A stretch of 64,000 nt of DNA from Pseudooceanicola sp. Its GTDB lineage: Bacteria > Pseudomonadota > Alphaproteobacteria > Rhodobacterales > Rhodobacteraceae. The stretch is from positions 62,001 through 126,000 of the forward strand of contig NZ_JARGNH010000007.1 of NCBI RefSeq assembly GCF_029213205.1. Reading direction: 5' to 3'. Below the pieces are notes generated by a model that saw only the letters and a list, made by a program, of their open reading frames with translations, was not told where the DNA came from and did not search any database. The translations under genes were made by a program, and so were the position numbers. Positions 1-8,411 of this stretch are shown in pieces (the stretch's first letter is position 1; every line of letters begins with the position of its first letter).

Positions 1-1484
1 AGCTCGGTCGCATGTTCCATATGCCCGACCGCCTCTTCGTAGCGACCAAGCCGGTAGAGCACCCAGCCCAGGCTGTCGATGATATAGCCGCTGTCCGGCT
101 GCGCGGCGGCGGCGCGTTCGATCATCGACAGCGCCTCGTCCAGCTTTTCATTGGCCTCAACCAGCGAATAGCCGAGATAATTCAGCACCTGCGGCTGATC
201 CGGGCGCAATTCCAATGCGGCGCGGAAATCGGCCTCGGCATCGGCGCGCTCGCCCAGCCGCTCATAGCAGATGCCGCGCGCGTAATGTGCGAACCAGCGG
301 CCATTGTCGTCAACCGCATAGAGCTCAAGCGCCGCCTCATAGGCGCGAATCGCTGCTTCATATTGCGCGCCGGTGCGCAGGATATCGCCCATGGTCGCAT
401 GCACGATCGCCAGATCGCCATGGGTGGTGGCCAATTGTGCCAGCACCTCAAGCGCCGCGTCATCGCGCCCCGCTGCGCGGAGCGCCGCCGCGCGGCCCAA
501 TTCAGCCGCATGGAAGGCCGGATTATCGCGCGGCACCCGGCGATAGGTCTCGACCGCCAGTTCCGGGCGGTGCAGATCCTCCAACAATTCGGCCGACATC
601 AGCAGCGCGTCGATGTGATCGCGGCGCAGGTATTCGGCGACCCGGGAATAAAGCAGCGTGTAATCATACCCCGCCTCACCGCGCAAAGCGACGGCAACCG
701 AATAGAACACCTCGGCCACCCCGTCGGCCGCACTCCGTGCATGGCTGAACGGCAACACCTCACCGGCCTCAAGCGCCTGCTTCATCGCCGCCAGCGCCGG
801 GTCCAGATCGCCGCCAAACAGCGCCGCCATTAATTTCAGCGCCTCGCCCGGTTGGCCGAGTTGGCTCAGCACCTCGATCCGGGCCATGGCACCGCGCCGG
901 GTCATCTGCAGCGAACCGCCGTCCTGCCCGGCATAAATCGCTTCTGCGGCCTCGTAATCGCCCACCATCGCCAGGGCCAGCGCCCGGTGATAATGTGCGA
1001 AACTGGCCAACCCGCGCTGTTCGGCCACGGCATCGAAACCTGCCAGGGCGCCGGTCATGTCGCCCAGACCGACCCGTGCCCAGGCGCTCAGCAATCCGTC
1101 GATCAGCGGTCCGATGCCCTTGTCCGCCGCCACCCGGTCCAGCACCCCCTGCCAGCGACCGGCGGCCACGTCATCGGCGATCAGCACCATGCTGGCGACC
1201 TGGCTGCGAATGGCGGCGTCATCCATCCGCCGGGCGATCGACACCGCCCGCTCCAATTCACCCAGGGACAGCTGCGACAGCGCCGCGCCTTCCAGCATCT
1301 GCGCATTCTCGGGATCACTGCCCAGCGCCCGGATATAGTAATGCACCGCCGCGCGGTAATCGCTGGCCAGACGCGCCTGCCGCGCCGCCAGGTAGTCGCC
1401 GGAGGTGCCCTGTGCCAGGGTCGGCACGCCAATGGCCGCGATGAGAGCGGCGGCAACGACCGCACGAAACTGCTTGGATGACAT
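1..1484 (-). CDS. TPR-repeat protein, exported (3' part beyond window)
   Basis: The ATG at 1484-1482 opens a frame that runs off the left edge of the window, so at least 494 residues are seen and the C-terminus is missing. Residues 1-25 look like a signal peptide (short basic start, Ala/Leu/Ile core, ending near LAQG). The rest is helical, with repeated tetratricopeptide-like units: Gly, Tyr and Ala spaced about every 34 residues, for example YRAAVHYYIRALGSDP near residue 40 and an ALELRPDQPQVLNYLGYSLV-type unit near the left edge. Such periplasmic TPR proteins act as protein-protein scaffolds; no catalytic domain is visible. It lies downstream of the ETF-ubiquinone oxidoreductase gene, 129 bases away and on the same strand. 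In Rhodobacterales a TPR protein in this position is common, but a functional link is only inference. Confidence 0.8.
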   Translation of the reverse strand, partial: MSSKQFRAVVAAALIAAIGVPTLAQGTSGDYLAARQARLASDYRAAVHYYIRALGSDPENAQMLEGAALSQLSLGELERAVSIARRMDDAAIRSQVASMVLIADDVAAGRWQGVLDRVAADKGIGPLIDGLLSAWARVGLGDMTGALAGFDAVAEQRGLASFAHYHRALALAMVGDYEAAEAIYAGQDGGSLQMTRRGAMARIEVLSQLGQPGEALKLMAALFGGDLDPALAAMKQALEAGEVLPFSHARSAADGVAEVFYSVAVALRGEAGYDYTLLYSRVAEYLRRDHIDALLMSAELLEDLHRPELAVETYRRVPRDNPAFHAAELGRAAALRAAGRDDAALEVLAQLATTHGDLAIVHATMGDILRTGAQYEAAIRAYEAALELYAVDDNGRWFAHYARGICYERLGERADAEADFRAALELRPDQPQVLNYLGYSLVEANEKLDEALSMIERAAAAQPDSGYIIDSLGWVLYRLGRYEEAVGHMEHATE

Positions 1485-1544
1485 GCCCGGACCCCGTTTT
1501 GTTGGTTCCGGCAATGGTATCGGCCCCGCAGGGTCAAATCAATA

Positions 1545-1607
1545 ACGCCGGACAGGCCAAAACCCATCCGGCGTCACGATACAGAGATGATCCGCCGAAT
1601 CCGGCGG
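1545..1607 (-). terminator. Two hairpins after the ETF-QO gene
   Basis: Two perfect stems lie between the ETF-QO stop codon and the TPR gene. The first pairs ACGCCGGA (1545-1552) with TCCGGCGT (1567-1574). The second pairs CCGCCG (1592-1597) with CGGCGG (1602-1607) around a 4-base loop. On the minus strand the second begins only 7 bases after the stop. No T-run follows, so they may stabilise the 3' end or weakly attenuate rather than terminate. Confidence 0.35.
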
Positions 1608-1613
1608 CATTGT

Positions 1614-3263
1614 TCACATATTCGGGTAGTTCGGCCCGTCGCCGCCCTGCGGCGTGGTCCAAGTGATGTTCTGCGCCGGGTCCTTGATGTCGCAGGTCTT
1701 GCAATGCACGCAGTTCTGAAAGTTGATCACGAACCGTGCATCCTTGCCCTCTTCCTCGACAAATTCATAAACCCCGGCCGGGCAATAGCGCGACGACGGC
1801 CCGCCATATTGCGCCAGATCGACTTTGACCGGCACATCCGGGTCGGTCAGCCGCAGGTGCGCGGGCTGGCTTTCCTCGTGATTGGTCATGCTGAAGGACA
1901 CATTGGTCAACCGGTCAAAGCTGAGCTTGCCATCCGGCTTGGGGTAATCAATCGGCTTGTGCTTGCTGGCCAATTCGGTGGCCTGGGCGTCGGTCTTGCC
2001 ATGTTTCAACGTGCCGAACAGGGAAAACTTGAAAATGGTCTGGAACCACATGTCGAACCCGCCGGCCAGCAAACCGCCCAGCGGCCCCAGCTTGCCATTC
2101 AGCGGGGCCACATTGCGCACGGTTTTCAGGTCCTTGCCGATCGGCCCGGCCTTGAGCGAGGCGTTATAGGCCTCAAGCGTGTCACCCGAGCGGCCAGCAG
2201 CAATCGCCGCATGCGCGGCCTCCGCGGCCTCGATCCCCGAATGCATGGCGTTGTGGTTGCCCTTGATCCGCGGCAGGTTCACCAGCCCGGCGGAACAGCC
2301 CAGCAAGGCGCCGCCCGGAAACGCCGCCTGCGGGATCGACTGATAGCCACCCTTGGTCACCGCGCGGGCGCCATAGGCCACCCGTTTGCCACCCTCAAGC
2401 AGCTTGGCGATCTTCGGATGATGCTTGAAGCGCTGGAATTCCATATAGGGGAACAGATAGGGGTTCTTATAGCTGAGATCGACGATATAGCCGACATAGA
2501 CCTGATTGTTATCAAGGTGATAGACGAATGATCCGCCGCCGTTCTTGAACCCGAGCGGCCAGCCCATCGTATGGGTCACCTCGCCCTCGTTGTGCTTGGC
2601 CGGATCGACCTCCCAGATTTCTTTCATCCCGAGGCCGAATTTCGGCACATCGCAGCCGTCGTCGAGCCCGAATTTGGCAATCACCTCTTTCGACAGCGAG
2701 CCGCGCACGCCCTCGGAGAGGAACACGTATTTGCCATGCAGCTCCATCCCCGGCTCGGTGTTCTCGCCATAGGACCCATCCGGCTCCAGGCCAAAGACAC
2801 CGGCGACCACGCCCTTCAGCCGGTCACCGTCATAGACCAGTTCCGAACAGGCCATGCCGGGGAAAATCTCGACCCCCAGCTCCTCGGCCTGTTCGGCCAT
2901 CCAACGACAGACATTGCCCATCGAGACGATGTAATTGCCATGGTTGCTCATCAGCGGCGGCATGATGAAATTCGGCAGTCGGATTTGCCCGGCCTCGCCG
3001 AGGACATAGAAATTGTCCTCTTTCACCGGCACGTTCAGCGGCGCGCCCTTTTCTTTCCAGTCGGGCATCAGCCGGGTCAGCCCGCTGGGGTCGAGCACCG
3101 CGCCCGACAGGATATGCGCCCCGACCTCAGAGCCTTTTTCCAAAACAACGACGCTGAGCTCGGCATCAAGCTGCTTCAGGCGGATCGCGGCGGACAGGCC
3201 GGCCGGTCCGGCCCCGACGATGACCACATCGTATTCCATGGCTTCGCGCTGGATCTCGGACAT
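1614..3263 (-). CDS. Electron transfer flavoprotein-ubiquinone oxidoreductase
   Basis: 549 residues, the usual length for ETF-QO. It passes electrons from reduced ETF (filled by acyl-CoA and related dehydrogenases) to ubiquinone at the inner membrane. The FAD-binding Rossmann motif GAGPAG is at residues 17-22. The C-terminal ferredoxin-like domain carries cysteines for one 4Fe-4S cluster: one near residue 494 (CPAGVYE) and three in NCVHCKTCDIKDP, residues 517-529. The start at 3263 is supported by an AAGGAAGG ribosome-binding site just upstream, although a second Met precedes the YDVVIVGAG strand. The gene fits the window's content: four acyl-CoA dehydrogenase or related genes elsewhere would feed ETF and hence this enzyme. 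The ETF subunits themselves are not in the window. Confidence 0.97.
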   Translation of the reverse strand: MSEIQREAMEYDVVIVGAGPAGLSAAIRLKQLDAELSVVVLEKGSEVGAHILSGAVLDPSGLTRLMPDWKEKGAPLNVPVKEDNFYVLGEAGQIRLPNFIMPPLMSNHGNYIVSMGNVCRWMAEQAEELGVEIFPGMACSELVYDGDRLKGVVAGVFGLEPDGSYGENTEPGMELHGKYVFLSEGVRGSLSKEVIAKFGLDDGCDVPKFGLGMKEIWEVDPAKHNEGEVTHTMGWPLGFKNGGGSFVYHLDNNQVYVGYIVDLSYKNPYLFPYMEFQRFKHHPKIAKLLEGGKRVAYGARAVTKGGYQSIPQAAFPGGALLGCSAGLVNLPRIKGNHNAMHSGIEAAEAAHAAIAAGRSGDTLEAYNASLKAGPIGKDLKTVRNVAPLNGKLGPLGGLLAGGFDMWFQTIFKFSLFGTLKHGKTDAQATELASKHKPIDYPKPDGKLSFDRLTNVSFSMTNHEESQPAHLRLTDPDVPVKVDLAQYGGPSSRYCPAGVYEFVEEEGKDARFVINFQNCVHCKTCDIKDPAQNITWTTPQGGDGPNYPNM

Positions 3264-3633
3264 TCTGGCTTTCCTTCCTTGGGTGGAAAATCGGTAATTA
3301 TGTTGCGCAGGGAATTAGACGCTACCTGCCAAGCGGTCAATCGCCAGCATAAAGCATTCATCGCCCAAGGCACGCATTTTTGGCCGATCACACCGGTATC
3401 GCATATTCTCAGCGCAGACTTGACAACCCGCGCCGCCGCACCCGCTTCATCTTGCCGGAAATATTCCGGGGGGCCGCGCAGGGCGCGGCGGGGGCAGCGC
3501 CCCCTCGCCCGGAACCGGGGGCCCGAACGGTTTTCCTTGCAATCATCCGCGGCTTTGGGTCAGGTATCGCGACGGAAATATCCGGAACGGGGGCCTTACG
3601 GCCCCCTAAGTTATTGCCCGAAGGGGGAATCCA
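3264..3633. other. 370-base divergent intergenic region, ETF-QO / greA
   Basis: No coding frame here has family character. The left part should hold the ETF-QO promoter and leader. A TTGACA hexamer at 3420-3425 could be a -35 box for greA, but no convincing -10 follows at 17 bases. The right part (about 3458-3530) is a GC hairpin block described separately. Just before greA, GGGGCC and GGCCCC around TTAC (about 3592-3605) form another short stem in the putative leader. Confidence 0.5.
3458..3530. repeat. GC-rich hairpin block, dispersed intergenic repeat copy 1
   Basis: The block opens with GGAAATATTCCGGGGGG and then has stems such as GGGGGC (3490-3495) with GCCCCC (3499-3504). A related block lies at about 28146-28190 after the thiolase gene (ACTATCTTCGGGGGTCC followed by a GGGGGC stem). 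Similar 'AATATC/TTCGGGGG + GC stem' blocks are frequent between genes in Rhodobacterales genomes; that family knowledge, not a search, is the basis for calling it dispersed. Confidence 0.4.
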
Positions 3634-4104
3634 ATGGAAAAACTACCGATGACCCGTGCCGGGTATGTCAAGCTGGAGACCGAGCTGAAGCAGCTGAAGT
3701 CAGTCGAACGTCCGGCGATCATCAATGCCATCTCCGAGGCCCGCGAACACGGCGACCTGTCCGAAAACGCCGAATATCATTCCGCCCGCGAGAAACACAG
3801 TTTCATCGAGGGCCGGATCAAGGAGCTGGAAAGCGTGATTGGCCTGGCCGAGGTGATCGACCCGGCCACCCTGCGCGGCGCGATCAAGTTCGGTGCCACC
3901 GTCACCCTGGTCGACGAAGACACCGACGAGGAAAAGACCTGGCAGATCGTCGGCGAACATGAGGCCAATATCGAAGCCAAAATGCTGAACATCAAATCCC
4001 CCCTGGCCCGGGCCCTTATCGGCAAGGAAGAAGGCGATTCCGTCGAAGTTCGCGCCCCCGGTGGCGACCGAAGCTACGAAATCCTGAAAATCGTCTATAA
4101 CTGA
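3634..4104 (+). CDS. greA: Transcription elongation factor GreA
   Basis: 156 residues, the normal GreA length. It binds in the RNA polymerase secondary channel and stimulates cleavage of backtracked transcripts. The N-terminal coiled coil (about residues 1-75) includes the family signature around [15 protein letters not shown], with the acidic tip residues that reach the active site. The C-terminal FKBP-like globular domain (about 80-156) contains the typical [14 protein letters not shown] segment near residue 128. The ATG at 3634 follows a GAAGGGGG ribosome-binding site. The gene stands alone on the plus strand, with a small membrane protein gene 54 bases downstream. Confidence 0.98.
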   Translation: MEKLPMTRAGYVKLETELKQLKSVERPAIINAISEAREHGDLSENAEYHSAREKHSFIEGRIKELESVIGLAEVIDPATLRGAIKFGATVTLVDEDTDEEKTWQIVGEHEANIEAKMLNIKSPLARALIGKEEGDSVEVRAPGGDRSYEILKIVYN

Positions 4105-4158
4105 GCAGGGTCTTTGGCGAATCCACCGCCAGGGTCGCGCCACCAAACAGATGAGCGC

Positions 4159-5184
4159 ATGAGCGAACAACAGCAGTCACAGCCCACGCCGCTGGGCATC
4201 TACGACCGGCCTCAACGCAACCGCCTGTCGGCGGTCGAAATCATCGCCTTTGCCCTGTCGGTGCTCTGGCTGATCGGCGCGGCGGTGTTCTTTGTGGTGC
4301 TGGTCGATCCAGAAAGCCCGGACGGCCCCCCGGCCGGGCTGCAGGTCGACAATCTGCGCTTCGTGATGACCCTGCTGGCGGTGTTCATGCCGGTGGCGAT
4401 GATCTGGGTGGCCGCCACCGCCGCCCGCTCAGCCCGGGTGATGCGCGAGGAAAGCGCCCGCTTGCAGGCCGCGATCGACGCCATTCGGCACTCCTATGTG
4501 GCGCAGGTGCAGCGGCAAAGCGTCGGCACCGAATCAGGGGTGGCCAAGAAGCTCGACGAAATCGCCGCTGCGGCGCGCAAGACTGAAACCGCGCTGGCGA
4601 CCTTTTCCTCGTCGCGCGACCGGTCCCGTCCGATGCCGCAGCCGCGACCGAGCGAGCCGGTCGAGGATCAGGCGCCGCTGCCACTGGGCACCCCGGCCGA
4701 GGAACTGGCCCCGGCGCTGGAACGGTCGGATTTCATCCGCGCCCTGCATTTCCCCGAAACCAGCGAGGACGAGGCCGGTTTCGCCGCCCTGCGTCGCGCC
4801 CTCAAGGACCGTCAGGCCTCGCAATTGATCCGCGCCAGCCAGGATGTGCTGACCCTGCTCAGCCAGGACGGCATCTATATGGACGATCTGCGCCCGGACA
4901 TGGCGCGCCCCGAGGTCTGGCGGCAATTCGCCGAAGGCGCGCGCGGCAAATCGGTGGCGTCTCTCGGTGGCATTCGCGACCGGTCTTCGCTGGCGCTGAC
5001 CGCCGGACGGATGCGCCAGGATCCGATCTTTCGCGACGCCACCCATCACTTCCTGCGCCTGTTCGACCGGATGTTTCAGGAATTCGAACCCACCGCTGAT
5101 GATTCCGAAATCTCGGATCTGGCCGACACCCGCACCGCCCGCGCCTTCATGCTGCTCGGCCGCGTTGCCGGGATTTTCGACTGA
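4159..5184 (+). CDS. Two-TM membrane protein with coiled-coil linker, unknown function
   Basis: 341 residues. The start was placed at 4159 (MSEQQQSQPTPLG); an in-frame ATG at 4114 would add an unconvincing 15-residue leader. Hydrophobic segments at about 27-49 and 68-88 predict two membrane passes. Residues about 92-140 are helical and charged (coiled-coil-like), and 155-185 is rich in Pro and Arg. The C-terminal 150 residues form a soluble, likely helical domain containing the phrases LHFPETSEDEAGFAAL and ASQDVLTLLSQDGIYMDDL, which I associate with conserved hypothetical proteins of Rhodobacterales. No catalytic motif is visible. It may share a transcript with greA upstream. Function unknown. 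Confidence 0.8.
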   Translation: MSEQQQSQPTPLGIYDRPQRNRLSAVEIIAFALSVLWLIGAAVFFVVLVDPESPDGPPAGLQVDNLRFVMTLLAVFMPVAMIWVAATAARSARVMREESARLQAAIDAIRHSYVAQVQRQSVGTESGVAKKLDEIAAAARKTETALATFSSSRDRSRPMPQPRPSEPVEDQAPLPLGTPAEELAPALERSDFIRALHFPETSEDEAGFAALRRALKDRQASQLIRASQDVLTLLSQDGIYMDDLRPDMARPEVWRQFAEGARGKSVASLGGIRDRSSLALTAGRMRQDPIFRDATHHFLRLFDRMFQEFEPTADDSEISDLADTRTARAFMLLGRVAGIFD

Positions 5185-5286
5185 GGCAGCGCCAACCGGC
5201 GGACCGGCGCTGATGCCGGCTGCGACGGCTTGGCGGCGGCGGCCACACCGGGCTAGACTCCGGACGCGCCAGCAGAAGGTCCCGCC

Positions 5287-5772
5287 ATGCCGCATCTCAC
5301 CCGCCGAAACTTGCTGATCTGCGCCGCCGCGCTGCCGCTGGCCGCCTGTTCTGGCCGCCGTGCCAGGCGTGAAGAGCGGCGCAGCGGGACCACCTCACAT
5401 CCCGCGCTTTATCCGAATGAAACCCCGCAATTGCGGGCGCTGATCGTGAAATATGCCGCCCTTTACGAGGTTCCCGTCGATCTGGTGCAGCGGGTGATCC
5501 TGCGCGAAAGCAGCCACCGCCCAGCCGCACGCAACGGCCCCTATTACGGGCTGATGCAGATCCTGCCACAGACCGCCCGCACCATGGGATTTCGCGGTCA
5601 GCCCAACGATCTGCTGGATGCCGAGACCAATCTGAAATACGCGGTGAAATACCTGCGTGGCGCCTGGATGCTGTCGGATGGCAGCTATGACCGGGCGGTG
5701 ATGTGGTATGCCAAGGGGTATTATTACGAGGCCAAGCGGCGCGGCATGCGGAAAGAAACCGGCCTGATCTAG
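5287..5772 (+). CDS. Lytic transglycosylase (SLT domain) lipoprotein
   Basis: 161 residues. Soluble lytic transglycosylases cleave the MurNAc-GlcNAc bond of peptidoglycan with formation of a 1,6-anhydro end. A basic N-terminus and hydrophobic stretch end in the lipobox LAAC, with the lipidated Cys at residue 21. The SLT domain follows at about 47-155. The catalytic Glu is E74 in ILRESSH, then come the conserved NGPYYGLMQILPQTA block (about 82-97) and AVKYLRGAW. The domain is near its minimal size. The stop TAG shares the tetranucleotide CTAG (5769-5772) with the stop of the convergent mobA gene. Confidence 0.9.
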   Translation: MPHLTRRNLLICAAALPLAACSGRRARREERRSGTTSHPALYPNETPQLRALIVKYAALYEVPVDLVQRVILRESSHRPAARNGPYYGLMQILPQTARTMGFRGQPNDLLDAETNLKYAVKYLRGAWMLSDGSYDRAVMWYAKGYYYEAKRRGMRKETGLI

Positions 5773-6386
5773 CGGCCGGTCAGCAACGCCTCAGCCCGCG
5801 CCAGATCCTCGGGCCGGTTGATGTTGAAAAACGCCACCTCACCATCGGCAAAAAACGCCTGTCGCGCGCCCATCTCTGCCGCCCAGCCACCCAGCCGCCG
5901 CACCCCCTGTCGCAAAGCCGCGCGCAGGTCCTCGCGCCGCGCCACCGGCCACAGCCCGCAGGCCGGGTGCAGCCGGGTGCCACCAGCATCCGGGCCGCTG
6001 GCCACCACCAGTGGCATCTGCATCCCCTCAGCCGCCAGCAACAGGCGCGGCACCAGATCGGGCGGCAGAAACGGCGTGTCGACCGCGACACTGACCAGGG
6101 TGAAGGCGCCCTGCGCCGCCGCCCAGTCGAGCCCGGCAAGGATCCCCGCCAGCGGCCCCTGCCCGCCCGCATCAGAACCAGCATCGGCCAGGACCGGCAG
6201 CCGGTAATCAGCAAACCGCGCCGCATCGCCATTGGCGCTGATCGCCAGCCCCGCGAGCTGCGGCGCAAAGCGGTCGCGCACCCGGGTCAGCAACGCGGTG
6301 CCACCAAGCGGGACAAACGCCTTGTCCACGCCACCCAGGCGATGCCCGCCGCCACCAGCCAGGATCAGGCCCAGCGGGGCTCTCAT
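5769..6386 (-). CDS. mobA: Molybdenum cofactor guanylyltransferase MobA
   Basis: 205 residues from the ATG at 6386; Met codons at 6392 and 6398 are alternatives. A farther upstream start at 6497 would overlap the divergent azlC gene and is rejected. MobA joins GMP to molybdopterin to give the guanine dinucleotide cofactor. Visible motifs: LILAGGGGHRLGGVDKA at the N-terminus (nucleotide binding, with the conserved Lys), GPLAGILAGL (about 80-90), VDTPFLP (metal-binding Asp) and the C-terminal FFNINRPEDL. A second Mo-cofactor gene, moaB, lies at 19.4 kb. Confidence 0.95.
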   Translation of the reverse strand: MRAPLGLILAGGGGHRLGGVDKAFVPLGGTALLTRVRDRFAPQLAGLAISANGDAARFADYRLPVLADAGSDAGGQGPLAGILAGLDWAAAQGAFTLVSVAVDTPFLPPDLVPRLLLAAEGMQMPLVVASGPDAGGTRLHPACGLWPVARREDLRAALRQGVRRLGGWAAEMGARQAFFADGEVAFFNINRPEDLARAEALLTGR

Positions 6387-6425
6387 CCGCATAACCATGC
6401 GACACGATAACAGGAAATTCGGCGC

Positions 6426-6471
6426 TGCAATTGCATCCCCTTCAGGGCGGCGATAGAGGTATCGGATCCGA
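6426..6471. promoter_or_regulatory. Two 10-bp palindromes in the mobA/azlC divergent promoter
   Basis: TGCAATTGCA at 6426-6435 and TCGGATCCGA at 6462-6471 are perfect 10-bp palindromes in the 104-base gap between the divergent mobA and azlC starts. They are plausible operators; no regulator gene is adjacent, so the binder is unknown. Confidence 0.3.
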
Positions 6472-6490
6472 ACCTTAAGGCGCCTGCCGG

Positions 6491-7228
6491 ATGACAACCA
6501 CCGTGAAATCCACCTATTGGCAGGGCGTCCGTGACGGCGCCCCCTTCTTTCTGGTGGTGTCGCCCTTTGCGCTGCTGTTCGGCGTCGTTGCCACCGAGGC
6601 CGGGCTGAACGTGTTCGAGGCGCTGGTCTTTTCCGTCGCCGTCATCGCCGGTGCCGCGCAACTCACCGCGCTGCAATTGCTGCAAACCGACGCCCCGGTG
6701 ATGATCGCGCTGATATCCGCCCTGGCGGTGAACCTGCGGATGGCGATGTATTCGGCCTCGCTCACCCCTTACCTGGGCGCGGCGCCGTTCTGGAAACGCG
6801 GACTGGTGGCCTATTTCACCGTCGATCAGAGCTTTGCCTGTTCGATGATCGCCTTTGAAAAGAACCCGGGCTGGAGCCTGTCGCAGCGGCTGGCCTATTT
6901 CTTTGGCGTTGTGACGCCGATCTGCCCGTTCTGGTATGTCTTTACCGTCGTCGGGGCCCTGATCGGTGAGGCGATCCCGCCCGCCTTGGGGCTGGATTTC
7001 GCGATGCCGATCACCTTTATCGCGATGATCGCGCCGATGCTGCGGTCGCTGCCGCATCTGGCCGCCTGCCTGGTCGCGGTGACCCTGGCGCTGCTGCTGG
7101 TCTGGTTGCCGCTGAACCTGGGGCTGTTGCTGGCCGGAATCGGCGGGATGATGGCCGGCGCGGCGACCGAGGTCTGGCGCGACCGACACATGACCGCCCC
7201 GCTGGGCCACACAGGGGCCGAGTTGTGA
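6491..7228 (+). CDS. azlC: AzlC-family branched-chain amino acid exporter, large subunit
   Basis: 245 residues, typical of AzlC. With AzlD it forms a two-component exporter of branched-chain amino acids or analogues in the inner membrane. The N-terminal GVRDGAPFFLVVSPFALLFGVV segment and the AINLR-like motif (ALAVNLRMAMYSASL, near residue 80) are family features. The protein is largely hydrophobic, with several predicted TM helices. The ATG at 6491 comes soon after the mobA upstream region. The stop TGA (7226-7228) overlaps the GTG start of azlD by 4 bases, indicating translational coupling. Confidence 0.93.
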   Translation: MTTTVKSTYWQGVRDGAPFFLVVSPFALLFGVVATEAGLNVFEALVFSVAVIAGAAQLTALQLLQTDAPVMIALISALAVNLRMAMYSASLTPYLGAAPFWKRGLVAYFTVDQSFACSMIAFEKNPGWSLSQRLAYFFGVVTPICPFWYVFTVVGALIGEAIPPALGLDFAMPITFIAMIAPMLRSLPHLAACLVAVTLALLLVWLPLNLGLLLAGIGGMMAGAATEVWRDRHMTAPLGHTGAEL

Positions 7229-7551
7229 TTGCGCGTTTCGACCTTTGGCTGGTGATCATCCTGCTGGCACTGGGCAGTTTCGGCCTGCGCTTTGCCTTTC
7301 TCGGGATCATCGGCAATCGCAAGATGCCGGACTGGCTGCTGCGTCACCTGCGTTATACCGCCGTGGCGGTGCTGCCGGCGCTGGTGGCGCCGCTGGTCGC
7401 CTGGCCCGCAGTCACGGGCGGCACGCCCGATCCGGCGCGGCTGATCGCGACCTTTGCCACCCTGGCCATCGGCATGTTGACCCGCAATGTATTTGCCGGG
7501 ATCGCCACCGGGGTGGCGGTTCTGTTCACCGCGATGGCGCTGCTGGGCTAG
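7225..7551 (+). CDS. azlD: AzlD-family branched-chain amino acid exporter, small subunit
   Basis: 108 residues with about four hydrophobic segments, the usual AzlD size. It is the small partner of AzlC in branched-chain amino acid export. Translation starts with GTG at 7225 inside the azlC stop (GTGA overlap). The motif FLGIIGNRKMPDWLLRHLRY near residues 27-47 is characteristic. Its stop is only 3 bases from the stop of the convergent lipoprotein gene. Confidence 0.92.
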   Translation: MIARFDLWLVIILLALGSFGLRFAFLGIIGNRKMPDWLLRHLRYTAVAVLPALVAPLVAWPAVTGGTPDPARLIATFATLAIGMLTRNVFAGIATGVAVLFTAMALLG

Positions 7552-7554
7552 GGA

Positions 7555-8133
7555 TCAGCCGCTGGGCGGGGTGAATTCCTCGTAATAGGTGCGGCCTGCA
7601 ACCCCGGTCACCTCGGCAAAGCTTTGCCGCAGCAGTTTCGGAAGCGTGGTCTGGCGCAGGGCCTCAAAGCCCGGAACCTGACGCAACACGCTGGCGGTGC
7701 TGGCGGCACATTGGGCCTGCGGCACCGCACCGTTGCTGGTGACCAGACGCAGCGCGGTTTCCGCCACCTCTGGCGTCACCTCAACCCGCTGAGCGACCAC
7801 ATGGTGGGTCTCACGGGCATGCATCGATTCATAGGCCTTTTCGAAACTCGGGGTGATGCCATAGATCACATCGCCAACCCGCGGCGCCGATTCGTGATGA
7901 AAGGAACCGGCAGGATCGAAAAGCACTCTCTGGCTGGCATTCACCATCAAGGAGGTGTGCACGCCGGAGCCGGTTTCGTTGCTGACAATGGTGTAAAGCG
8001 TCAGCGCCGGAGGCCCGGGATGGTGATACGCGGCGCGCGCAGCTTCCTCCGGTGTGGCGGACCACATTCGCTCACCTTCACCGGCGCAGGCTGCCAAAGC
8101 CAAAACGGCCATGACAGCCAGAAATCCATGCAT
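7555..8133 (-). CDS. Lipoprotein with possible permuted papain-like (NlpC/P60) fold
   Basis: 192 residues. Residues 1-16 are a lipoprotein signal ending LAAC, with the lipid-attachment Cys at 16. The mature part has GVHTSLMV with His59, FDPAGSFHHES (about 72-82), a GDVIYGITP stretch (about 87-95) and a Cys in QAQCAAS (Cys142). The order His, then a small-residue loop, then a late Cys resembles circularly permuted NlpC/P60 or YiiX-type hydrolases. That is inference from motif order; I do not see strong family identity. It is convergent with azlD and upstream of the small oxidase subunit gene on the same strand (42-base gap). Confidence 0.6.
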   Translation of the reverse strand: MHGFLAVMAVLALAACAGEGERMWSATPEEAARAAYHHPGPPALTLYTIVSNETGSGVHTSLMVNASQRVLFDPAGSFHHESAPRVGDVIYGITPSFEKAYESMHARETHHVVAQRVEVTPEVAETALRLVTSNGAVPQAQCAASTASVLRQVPGFEALRQTTLPKLLRQSFAEVTGVAGRTYYEEFTPPSG

Positions 8134-8175
8134 AATGTTTATTCCAATGACGCTGAAAGCACCGCCAGCGTCCGT

Positions 8176-8310
8176 TTAAGAGTTGAAAACAGCGAGAAAG
8201 ATCAGAACAAAGATCGAGATCCCGACAACCCATATCGCCGCCTTGATAAAGCCGGCAAAGGTCTGTTCCTGATCGGTGATATCCATTTCGCCGTGTTTGT
8301 GTTCGGCCAT
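8176..8310 (-). CDS. aa3-type cytochrome c oxidase subunit IV (small)
   Basis: 44 residues from the ATG at 8310, preceded by AAGGGGA. The sequence starts MAEHKHGEMDITDQEQTF, then one hydrophobic helix (about 22-42). This is the pattern of the short bacterial aa3 oxidase subunit IV, an accessory single-TM subunit of the proton-pumping terminal oxidase found in Paracoccus and relatives. The main oxidase subunits are not in the window. An upstream extension to 8373 lacks support. Confidence 0.85.
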   Translation of the reverse strand: MAEHKHGEMDITDQEQTFAGFIKAAIWVVGISIFVLIFLAVFNS

Positions 8311-8411
8311 GTTCCGCGTCCCCTTGCGAATTCGTGTTATCCCGGTGCTAGCCGATTTCTGCGGCGCTGTCACGATACCTAAGCGCGCAAAATGGCCGCA
8401 ATCGGCAGTGA

